Part shown: positions 20,535-29,321 of the stretch, one piece after another | Position numbering within the stretch: the first letter of the stretch is position 1 | Layout: every line of letters begins with the position of its first letter | From: Clostridia bacterium | GTDB taxonomy: Bacteria; Bacillota; Clostridia; TANB77; CAG-508 | Assembly (NCBI GenBank): GCA_017886645.1 | Contig: JAGHJM010000073.1 | Span: 1 to 48,139 of the forward strand | Reading direction: 5' to 3' | DNA: 48,139 bases | Notes under the pieces: generated by a model | The model's input: the letters and a program-made list of their open reading frames with translations, nothing else | The model's database searches: none | What the model was told of the DNA's origin: nothing | Position numbers and translations under genes: made by a program

Positions 20535-20927
20535 TTAACTTAATAGCAACAAAATAAGTGCAATAAATAAGTAATCATCTTTTACTCCTTCATTATATAA
20601 AAAAAATATAAGGCATATTAATAGAACATCATCAAAATATAACTTAAGACCAAATATCTCAAAAAGAATATTTGGTTCTTCTTTTTTTATATTAATGTTT
20701 TTTTTAGAAACATTAGAAAATAAATTTTTTTTACTAATATCTTTACTAGTCATATTATTTTTTTTATTGCTTTTTTCATGAAAATTACTATTTGTATTTC
20801 CAAAAAATTTATCTTTTTTTATACTTGACCCATATGAGTTATTCACTTTATGTGGAATATATGTGTGATAATTAAAACTTGGAGGCGAAAAAAAAGGATA
20901 ATTATACATCATTTTTCTTACCTCCAT
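20535..20927 (-). CDS. Hypothetical protein with C-terminal TM segment
   Basis: Overlaps the upstream minus ORF in an operon-like way; C-terminal FGLKLYFDDVLLICLIFFLYNEG. RBS-like AGGTAAGAAAA. Confidence 0.6.
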   Translation of the reverse strand: MEVRKMMYNYPFFSPPSFNYHTYIPHKVNNSYGSSIKKDKFFGNTNSNFHEKSNKKNNMTSKDISKKNLFSNVSKKNINIKKEEPNILFEIFGLKLYFDDVLLICLIFFLYNEGVKDDYLFIALILLLLS

Positions 20928-21357
20928 TGAAATTATTTAAATTCTCAAATACTTTTTCCATGCTAAAAATTTTAATATATTGATCCACTTTATCTTTACG
21001 GCTTTTCTTTAAGTACGGTTTTAAAGACTTTAGTAAATTTGCTCTAGGGTCATCTTTTTGACTATTCATTGCATCTATTATAGATTTCATTTTAATAAAT
21101 GTATTTATATCAAAATCAAAATTAGATTCATTACTAGAGTCTGAATTATTTTGCGAATTTTCAGAACTATTAATATTTAAATTTTTAAGTAAAGAATCAA
21201 TAGAAATGGAATTTTCAGTTTCAGAAGATACATTATTTTTATTAGAAGTATTATTTAAAGCTAAATTTTCCATTATTCCCTTTAACTCACTTGGAATTTC
21301 GTTGTTTTTTAGCATAGAGCTAAATTTATTAACAATATCAGACATATCCTCATTCAT
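20902..21357 (-). CDS. Hypothetical protein
   Basis: Conserved-looking C-terminus LLKSLKPYLKKSRKDKVDQYIKIFSMEKVFENL; AAAGGAG RBS. Confidence 0.6.
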   Translation of the reverse strand: MNEDMSDIVNKFSSMLKNNEIPSELKGIMENLALNNTSNKNNVSSETENSISIDSLLKNLNINSSENSQNNSDSSNESNFDFDINTFIKMKSIIDAMNSQKDDPRANLLKSLKPYLKKSRKDKVDQYIKIFSMEKVFENLNNFNGGKKNDV

Positions 21358-21390
21358 TTGAAAACTCCTTTCTTGTAACTAAATTAAAAA

Positions 21391-21543
21391 TTATTTATCT
21401 TTATTTTTGTTAATTTCATTAATAATTTTATCTTTATCTGGAGAATTTAAAATTTGAGCTGCTTTATTTAAGCCTTGCTCTAATTCCTTTTTATCCATTT
21501 TAGATAATAAATTCATTAGTTTTGCCATGTCCATATTATTCAT
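21391..21543 (-). CDS. Small protein of 50 aa, not in the supplied track
   Basis: Manual translation MNNMDMAKLMNLLSKMDKKELEQGLNKAAQILNSPDKDKIINEINKNKDK*, with GAGGTGG upstream and the same orientation as the next two ORFs. Confidence 0.65.
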   Translation of the reverse strand: MNNMDMAKLMNLLSKMDKKELEQGLNKAAQILNSPDKDKIINEINKNKDK

Positions 21544-21671
21544 TTTACCACCTCAAAATAAATATATTAAAAACTATAATAGTATATTCATAAAAAAAAT
21601 AAATGTGAATGTTGACGATAGAAAAGAATTAATTTATAATTTAGATATTATAAAAAATGGAAGTGATATTA

Positions 21672-22274
21672 ATGAAAAAAAATAAGAGAATAATAATATT
21701 TTTAATAATAATTTTAGTATTGGGAATATTAATTTTTGTTGGATTATCAATTATAAATGAAATAAGATTAGTAGATAAAAATAATGACATAAATGACACC
21801 ATAATAGATAATACAATATCAAATAATATAGAGTATGAAGAGAAAGAAACAGACTTTACTTTAATAGACCAATATGGAAACGAACAAAAATTAATTAACT
21901 ATAGAGGAAAAAAGGTAGTTTTAGTATTTTGGGCTGTATGGTGTCCACCATGCCAAGAAGAAATACCTCTAATAAATGAACTAAATAATGAATATGATGA
22001 TGCCGAATTTTTAACTATAGTCAGGCCAGAAGCAACTTCGGGAGGAGAAAACGAAGATTATAAAAGTGCTATTCAAGAATATATCAATAATAACAATATT
22101 AATGTGCCAGTTCTAATAGATGAAGAAAAGGACAACTTTAAAAAATATGAAATAACAAGATATCCTAGTATTGTATTTATAGACGAAAATGGAGATATTA
22201 AAGAAAAAGTAGGGGGAAAAGGACAATCAGGAAGTTTAACGAAAGAAGAAATTATTGAAAAATTAGAATCTTAA
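21672..22274 (+). CDS. Thioredoxin-like/TlpA family membrane-anchored protein
   Basis: N-terminal TM, FWAVWCPPCQEEIPLINEL, YPSIVFIDENG. The track starts at 21657; the second ATG has GGAAGTGAT upstream. Confidence 0.88.
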   Translation: MKKNKRIIIFLIIILVLGILIFVGLSIINEIRLVDKNNDINDTIIDNTISNNIEYEEKETDFTLIDQYGNEQKLINYRGKKVVLVFWAVWCPPCQEEIPLINELNNEYDDAEFLTIVRPEATSGGENEDYKSAIQEYINNNNINVPVLIDEEKDNFKKYEITRYPSIVFIDENGDIKEKVGGKGQSGSLTKEEIIEKLES

Positions 22275-22280
22275 TAAACG

Positions 22281-22325
22281 ATAAAAGGAATGATTCAAAT
22301 ATTTTGTTAGAATCATTCCTTTTTG
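22281..22325 (+). terminator. Intrinsic terminator
   Basis: AAAAGGAATGATTC...GAATCATTCCTTTTT. Confidence 0.88.
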
Positions 22326-22515
22326 TTATATAGTAAAGAATTTGTAACGAAAATTTAATATAACTATATAATTTAAAGTTCCGTAAATGGATAAGGGACA
22401 AACGACAAAATAAAAAAGATATTCCATTGAAATATATAAAAAAAATGTTAAAATAAAATACAATACAAATAATAGGGAAAATATGCAAAAAAATGTAAAT
22501 TCGAAGCAAAAACCA

Positions 22516-22544
22516 TTGAAAAATGAACAAAAATGAGGTATAAT
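22516..22544 (+). promoter_or_regulatory. Promoter of the giant surface-protein operon
   Basis: TTGAAA - 17 bp - TATAAT, with AGGAGG before the ATG at 22577. Confidence 0.7.
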
Positions 22545-22576
22545 TAATGTTGAGATATTATGTTTAGGAGGTCACT

Positions 22577-25500
22577 ATGAAAAATATTATAACAAAGGTA
22601 ACAGCAACTGTATTAACAACCATTTTATTATTATCAAATTTGTTAGTATTAGGAGAAGTTACTGCATATGGTGGAGAATTAGAAGATCAAGATTCCAAAA
22701 CCAATAATTCGAAAGTTGAATTTAATAGTTACTTCGAAGGCAATACACATGGAGGGATTTTCAAATCTACAGATAGTGGAAAAATATATTTAAATTTAAA
22801 AGTGAAAGACGAAGGCTACTTAAAAGATATAGTAGTTAGTTTTTCTAATGCAAACTTTAAAATAGATAGTGACAACTTAACTTCAGAATACGTTCAAAAT
22901 ATAAATGACAATAAAGATACACTAACATTAAATCAAATAGATAAAGATGAAGAAGTAACTCTAGAAGTTCCTATTACAATGTTAAATGAAGAAACAGTAA
23001 AAAGTGATAACTTTGCAAGAGTTACTGATGTTGTTTTAACAGCAACTTATGTAGATTTAAATGGTAAAGAAAAACAAGTAAATAAAACTATACAAAATCA
23101 AGTAGAATGGAATGTTGAAGGAGAAATAGAAAGCGAAACTAAATTAACAAAATATATTCCATACAATGTAGGAGAAGAATATGGGGTATTAATTCAAACA
23201 TCAATATCAAATAAAGTAAAAGATAATACTGCACCAATAAAAGAAGAAATTACAACAATAGAAGTTCCAACAATAAACGAAACACTTCCAGAAGAAGTAA
23301 AGGTGACAGCAAACAATACAAAAGGTGTAAATGGTAAAGAAGATGGAGTAGACTTTAATGAAAGTAATTATACATATAATATGGAAGAAGGAACATTAGA
23401 AATAAAAATACAGAACACTCCAGATAGTGAAAACAATATAGCTTGGAAAAAAGAAGCTACAGACGAAATATTAGTAAACTTCATATATAAAGGAAGAGAA
23501 ATATATGACTTTGTACAAAGCCAAGAAGTAGCAGGAACATTAAATTTAAATGTAAATATGACTTTATATAATAATGAAGAAACAAGTATAAATAAAGATT
23601 TTGCATATGAGTATACTTTACAAGAAAAAATTGGAAGTATAAATACAGTATCTTTAAGTACAGATGAAAAAATAAGCAAAGGTTACATATATTCAAATTA
23701 TGATAAGGAAGAAGATAAAAACGAAACAATATATAATGAAAAATATATAGTTGATATTTCATATGCTAGTATAGAAAATGAATTAGAATTAAATCAAGCA
23801 ATAGATAGTTTTGAATTAAGTAATGGAAATATTGCTAATACAACTGTAGCAGGTAACAATTATGCTTACAATAAAAATGTAAAAATAAATCAAAGAATCT
23901 TCAATAAAATATTAGGTGAAGATGGCAAAATAGAAATAACTAGAAAAGACGGAACAAAAATAGGAGAAATAAACAAAGATACAGAAAAAGATAGTTCTGG
24001 AAAATATGTATTAGATATTTCGAAGGAAAATACAAATGAAATTATAATAAAAACAAGTAAACCTATAAGAGAAGGAAAATTAGAATTAGAAATAGAAAAA
24101 GCAATAAAAACAGAAATAGATTACTCAAAAGAGCAAATGCAAACAGCATTAAATCTAGTAAGTGAAGTTACATTAAAAACATCTACAGAAGAAAGTATAG
24201 CCAATAGTAGTATAGTAATGGAAGAACCTGTATCTAAAGCAAGTTTAACAATTAACAAAACAGATTTTTCAACTTTAGTAAAAAATGAAAATGTAGAAAT
24301 AAGAGCACTATTAGATACATCAGATATATATAATTCATTATATAAAAATCCAGTAGTTGAAATAGAATTACCAGAATATGTAGAAACAATTGATATTAAA
24401 AGTAGTAAATTACTATTTGAAGATGAACTAACAGTTAAAGAAGCTAAGTTAATAGAAAGAGATGGAAAGAAAGTAATATCAATAGCATTAGAGGGAACTC
24501 AAACAAAATATAATATAGGAAATTCAGAAATACAAGGAGCAACAATATTAATAAGTGCAGATATTACGTTAGATAGATTAACACCTAGAACAACTTCACA
24601 AATAGTAATGTATTACACAAATGAAAATACAGATTTATATGAAAATAGTAATATAGATAATGAAACTAATGCCAATGCTGTAATGGCAAGGAGTGCAGTA
24701 AATACACAAGTAATGGGAAAAGAAAGCGCAGATGTAAACTTTATAGTTCCAACAGGAGTATTAGCAACAGCAGGAATTAGTAACTATGCAGAGGGCTCAT
24801 CAGAGGTAATAGCAATTACAGAAGAAGAAAGAGAAATAGAGCTAGTACCATTTGCAGATGCAAGAACTGCTACAATAAGAGGAAATATTACAAATAATTA
24901 TGAAAATCCAATAAGTGGAATATCAGTATTAGGAAGATTTCCAGTACAAGGGAATAAGAAAATAGATTCTAGTGATGATTTAGGAAGCAATACAACACTT
25001 AACGTAACAAAAGGAATAACAGTATTAGGAATAGATGAATCACAAGTTACAGTATATTATTCAGAAAATGCAGAAGCAACTAGAGATGTAAACAATACAG
25101 CAAATGGATGGACAACTTCACCAGCAGATTTATCAAATGTAAAATCTTATTTAATAGTATTAAATGGAAGTATAGAACAAGCAGGAACAGTTGAGTTTAA
25201 TTACGAAATAAATATACCAGAGAGTATAGGATATAATATTTCATCAGCTGCAATGTATAAAATATATTATACAAATGAAGCAGAAGAAGCAAGTATGCCA
25301 GAAGAAAAATCATCTCCAATAATAAAATTAGTTACTGGTACAGGACCAGAATTAGAGGTTAATTTAACTTCAAGTATAGAAAATGACTCAAGAGTATTCA
25401 ATGGACAGTACATAAGATTTTATGTAGAAGTAAAAAATATTGGTAAAATAGATGCACAAAACGTAAAAGTAAATATTAATATACCAAGAAACACTGACTT

Positions 25501-27622
25501 GGCAGAATATGATGAAGGAAATAATAATTATACGACATCACCAGATGAAGAAACAAGGACTATTGAATTAGGAAATATAGCATCTGGAGAAACAATAACT
25601 GACTCATTTGAAGTACAAGTAGTTATGGATTCAGGAAGTTTAGATGAATGGGTAGAAAAACCAGATGAAACAATAAATATGGTGCTAGGAGTAGTAGCAG
25701 ATAATATTAGTGGAGAAATGAAGTCTAATGAATATAATTACACAATAGAAGAAATAGGACCATTTGAATTTACAAATACAACGAACACATTTGAAGATAA
25801 TACGTATGTTAAAGGTGAAAGAATAGAATTTAAAACAGATTTCTATAATAAATCTAGTGAAAATATGAATAATGCCGTTTTAACAATACCAATACCAAGT
25901 GGTTCAACAGTCAATGATGTATATATAGAAAGTCAAAATGGACAAAATAGGGATGGAATTGACATACAAAATGATAAGGTAGTGGTTAACTTAGGAAATA
26001 TCGCTTCTGGAGCAAAATTCAATGTATATACTAATTTTAACTTAGGAGATGTAACTTCAAAAAGTTATTCAACTAAAGTAAGTTTAGATAGCGATATAGG
26101 ATTTACTCTATTTTCAAATGAAAGATTAATTTATACAGGACATAGTGGTCTAACTATAGTACAAGAAGAATTATCAAACCCATATGTAAAAGAAAATGAA
26201 AACTTTTGGTATAAATTTATAATAACAGGAAATGGAACAGCGAATATTAAAAATTTGGTACTAGAAGATGAACTAGCATCAGAAATACGTTATGATTCAG
26301 TAGTAGTTGAAAGAGTAAATCAAGAAACAGGCGAAAGAATAGATGCTACACATAAAGTAGAATATGTAGATGGAAAAGTAAGGATAACAGTTCCCGAAGT
26401 AGGAAAAACCGAAACAATAGAGATACATATAGTAGTTAATGGAATACTAGAATCAGACGAAGATGATGGAAAAGCAATAACAAATAAAGCAACAGTGTGG
26501 GCAGATTCGATAGATCCAATAACATCAAATGAGATAACACACTATTTAGAGTATAATCCTTATACAGAAGAAGAAATTGAAATGGAAGAAAACGGATATA
26601 AAGTATCAGGTATAGTGTGGATAGATGCTAATAAAGATGGTGAGAGACAAAGTGATGAAGCAACATTATCAAATGTTAGAGTAATGTTATTATATAAAGA
26701 GAATAATCAAGTTGTCACAGATTCTGATACAGGAGAGAGTAAAATAGTTACAACTAACAATGATGGTAAATATGAATTCAGTGGTTTAGATCCAAATGAC
26801 TATTTAGTAATGTTTGTATATGATAGTTCAAGATATACGATAACAACATATCAAAAAGATGGGGTTTCAGAAGCACAAAATTCAGATGCTGTTAGTATGG
26901 ATGTTGTATTAGATGGAATGAGAACAAAAGTTGGTATGTCAAATACAGTTACAATAACAGATAAAAATGTTAGAAATATAGATGTTGGTTTATATGGAGA
27001 GGAAAAATTTGACCTAAAATTGGATAAATATATAACAAAAATATCTTTAACCACACCAACAATAGGTACAAGTCAGACAACATATGATAATGAAACATTC
27101 ACTAAAGTGGAAATTTTAAGACAAAATGCAGATAAAAGTAACATAGTAGTAGAATATAAAATTGTTGTAACAAACGAAGGGGCAATACCAGGATATGTAA
27201 ATAGAATAGTAGACTACTTACCAGATGATGTAAGCTTCAGTACAGAATTAAACCCAGATTGGTATATGTCAAATGATGGAGGAAGTATATATAATGCAAG
27301 TTTAGCAGATACAAAAATAAATCCAGGAGAAAGTAAAGAAGTAACATTAGTACTAAGTAAAACATTAACAAAAGAAAGTTTAGGAAGTATAATGCAAAAT
27401 ACGGCAGAAATATATGAAGCAACAAACGAGGCAGGAATACCAGACATAGATTCAGAACAAGCAAATAAGTTAGAGTCAGAAGATGACTTTGGACAAGCAA
27501 GCATTGTATTATCAGTAGTAACTGGTAAAATAATAGGATATTCAATAATAATTGTTATAGCTTTAGGAATTATCGTAACAGGAATAATTATTATTAAAAA
27601 GAAAGTTTTAAATAAAAAATAG
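22577..27622 (+). CDS. Giant surface protein (1681 aa), DUF11-like and SdrD B-like domains, C-terminal TM anchor
   Basis: Signal peptide. DUF11-type repeats. SdrD-B-like KVSGIVWIDANKDGERQSDEATLSNVRVMLLY. C-terminal TM with IIIIKKKVLNKK. Confidence 0.88.
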   Translation: MKNIITKVTATVLTTILLLSNLLVLGEVTAYGGELEDQDSKTNNSKVEFNSYFEGNTHGGIFKSTDSGKIYLNLKVKDEGYLKDIVVSFSNANFKIDSDNLTSEYVQNINDNKDTLTLNQIDKDEEVTLEVPITMLNEETVKSDNFARVTDVVLTATYVDLNGKEKQVNKTIQNQVEWNVEGEIESETKLTKYIPYNVGEEYGVLIQTSISNKVKDNTAPIKEEITTIEVPTINETLPEEVKVTANNTKGVNGKEDGVDFNESNYTYNMEEGTLEIKIQNTPDSENNIAWKKEATDEILVNFIYKGREIYDFVQSQEVAGTLNLNVNMTLYNNEETSINKDFAYEYTLQEKIGSINTVSLSTDEKISKGYIYSNYDKEEDKNETIYNEKYIVDISYASIENELELNQAIDSFELSNGNIANTTVAGNNYAYNKNVKINQRIFNKILGEDGKIEITRKDGTKIGEINKDTEKDSSGKYVLDISKENTNEIIIKTSKPIREGKLELEIEKAIKTEIDYSKEQMQTALNLVSEVTLKTSTEESIANSSIVMEEPVSKASLTINKTDFSTLVKNENVEIRALLDTSDIYNSLYKNPVVEIELPEYVETIDIKSSKLLFEDELTVKEAKLIERDGKKVISIALEGTQTKYNIGNSEIQGATILISADITLDRLTPRTTSQIVMYYTNENTDLYENSNIDNETNANAVMARSAVNTQVMGKESADVNFIVPTGVLATAGISNYAEGSSEVIAITEEEREIELVPFADARTATIRGNITNNYENPISGISVLGRFPVQGNKKIDSSDDLGSNTTLNVTKGITVLGIDESQVTVYYSENAEATRDVNNTANGWTTSPADLSNVKSYLIVLNGSIEQAGTVEFNYEINIPESIGYNISSAAMYKIYYTNEAEEASMPEEKSSPIIKLVTGTGPELEVNLTSSIENDSRVFNGQYIRFYVEVKNIGKIDAQNVKVNINIPRNTDLAEYDEGNNNYTTSPDEETRTIELGNIASGETITDSFEVQVVMDSGSLDEWVEKPDETINMVLGVVADNISGEMKSNEYNYTIEEIGPFEFTNTTNTFEDNTYVKGERIEFKTDFYNKSSENMNNAVLTIPIPSGSTVNDVYIESQNGQNRDGIDIQNDKVVVNLGNIASGAKFNVYTNFNLGDVTSKSYSTKVSLDSDIGFTLFSNERLIYTGHSGLTIVQEELSNPYVKENENFWYKFIITGNGTANIKNLVLEDELASEIRYDSVVVERVNQETGERIDATHKVEYVDGKVRITVPEVGKTETIEIHIVVNGILESDEDDGKAITNKATVWADSIDPITSNEITHYLEYNPYTEEEIEMEENGYKVSGIVWIDANKDGERQSDEATLSNVRVMLLYKENNQVVTDSDTGESKIVTTNNDGKYEFSGLDPNDYLVMFVYDSSRYTITTYQKDGVSEAQNSDAVSMDVVLDGMRTKVGMSNTVTITDKNVRNIDVGLYGEEKFDLKLDKYITKISLTTPTIGTSQTTYDNETFTKVEILRQNADKSNIVVEYKIVVTNEGAIPGYVNRIVDYLPDDVSFSTELNPDWYMSNDGGSIYNASLADTKINPGESKEVTLVLSKTLTKESLGSIMQNTAEIYEATNEAGIPDIDSEQANKLESEDDFGQASIVLSVVTGKIIGYSIIIVIALGIIVTGIIIIKKKVLNKK

Positions 27623-27641
27623 GAAGAAAGGAGGAAAAAAG

Positions 27642-29321
27642 GTGAAAACTATAGTGAAAACATTTAAATATGTCATTATATTAATAATTGCAATGATAAC
27701 GGCAGTATTAATGAGTATTATAATATCTAATCAATTAATTATGACTGCAACTGTAAATCAAGAAGGAACATATGCTTTACCGGAAGATGGAAACACAGAA
27801 GACGATTCAACTGTATCAGGTATAGTAGGAGATAATGTAGAAGATAAAAGCTTGGACGATACAGGAACCATATTAGTTGAACAAGAACCTTCAATGGGAC
27901 AAGGTGTATGGAGACCGATTTCTACAGAAGGAAAAGAATTAGAAATATATTGTGTACAACCAGGACATACAATCAAGATTTCAGGATTATGGAAAGAAGA
28001 TATAGAAGCATGGGATGGATATATTTGTGAGAGAGATTGTGGATATTGTGCATCATGGCCATCTGGAACAACAATTACATGGGGCAGTTATGCTGGACAA
28101 AAAATATTTAGTAATCCTTACTATTATTGTCAAAATAATCATATTACACATGAAAGTACAGAAATATATGGAAATGATGTAGGAAATACATATGACATTG
28201 CATATATAGTATCATTCTACCCAGCCAAAATAGCTGGACAAGGCATGGCTATAATGGACCCTGATGCTTGGTCAGGTGGTAAGCAATATGCTGTATGGAA
28301 GTCAGCCCTTAGTCAAGTGGGATTTCCATATGACAGAACTATAATACAAACATATGTTACAGAAGGTGAATCTATACTTAAACAAGCAGAAGTATATCAG
28401 ACAATGACAGAAGGAATTATGGCAGATACGTGGAAGGATGATAGATATCCAGACAAGGATGATCCAAATAAGACATATGATAAAGTGGCTGGAGAGATGA
28501 GAATTGAACCTACAGAAGAAGAATTAGAAAGAATGCAAGACAATATAAAAATAGATACAGATTATGATACTCAATTACACAAAATAGGACCATTTAAACT
28601 TAACTATGTGTATGGTTGGAATTCTACAATATATAATGATTTAACTCCATCAGGAAACTATCCAGTTTCACAGTATGCAATGAGTGGTATAACAGAAATG
28701 TATTTATTATATGAAGATGAAAATGGACAAGAACAGAGAATGGAAATATCAGCTATTATAAGACCAGATTTTGAAAGTATATATGCACCAATTCAAGGAG
28801 GTCCAAATGCACCTAGAAATGGTAAAGGAACGGGGTCAACATATGATGCATTTAAACCTTGGAGTTATAAATCACCAACAACAGGGCAACTTAACCCTAA
28901 TATGGTAGACTTCTTCTCATATAATCAATGGAGAAATTACCCAGTACCAAATGAAGAGTTTTATGTAGAAGTTAAATGTGAAGAAGAGTTACCAGCAAAT
29001 ATGAAATTACATGTACAATATAGCTATTTATCTATTAAATTCTTTGCTTGTATAAGAGATGGTGTTTCATATATATTAGAGGAAGGACCACATAATCATA
29101 AATATAATCCACATGAACATTGCTGTGGAAGTTGTGATGATGGAGGATGTTGTTGTTGGTACGATCACTGGGGTTGTCAATATGAACTTCGAATGACAAC
29201 AACACCACGTCAAAACTTAGTATATGTTGATTACTATAGAGAGATAATAACAGAGGAATATGAATTTCCATTTAGTACAGTAGGAGCAACTACTATGAAA
29301 GTCCGGAGGATTTGTATTTGA
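27642..29321 (+). CDS. N-terminal part of a large surface protein; zero-frame ORF terminates just after a CGG codon
   Basis: GTG start with AAAGGAGG RBS, signal peptide, Cys-rich segment EHCCGSCDDGGCCCWYDHWGC. Ends ...TTMKV-RRICI*. Confidence 0.8.
   Translation: MKTIVKTFKYVIILIIAMITAVLMSIIISNQLIMTATVNQEGTYALPEDGNTEDDSTVSGIVGDNVEDKSLDDTGTILVEQEPSMGQGVWRPISTEGKELEIYCVQPGHTIKISGLWKEDIEAWDGYICERDCGYCASWPSGTTITWGSYAGQKIFSNPYYYCQNNHITHESTEIYGNDVGNTYDIAYIVSFYPAKIAGQGMAIMDPDAWSGGKQYAVWKSALSQVGFPYDRTIIQTYVTEGESILKQAEVYQTMTEGIMADTWKDDRYPDKDDPNKTYDKVAGEMRIEPTEEELERMQDNIKIDTDYDTQLHKIGPFKLNYVYGWNSTIYNDLTPSGNYPVSQYAMSGITEMYLLYEDENGQEQRMEISAIIRPDFESIYAPIQGGPNAPRNGKGTGSTYDAFKPWSYKSPTTGQLNPNMVDFFSYNQWRNYPVPNEEFYVEVKCEEELPANMKLHVQYSYLSIKFFACIRDGVSYILEEGPHNHKYNPHEHCCGSCDDGGCCCWYDHWGCQYELRMTTTPRQNLVYVDYYREIITEEYEFPFSTVGATTMKVRRICI

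Noticed and set aside
29318-29320. GGAGGA followed by TTG as a possible restart site at the split gene
   Set aside because: This TTG is not in the frame of the downstream ORF, and no in-frame start lies at suitable spacing.
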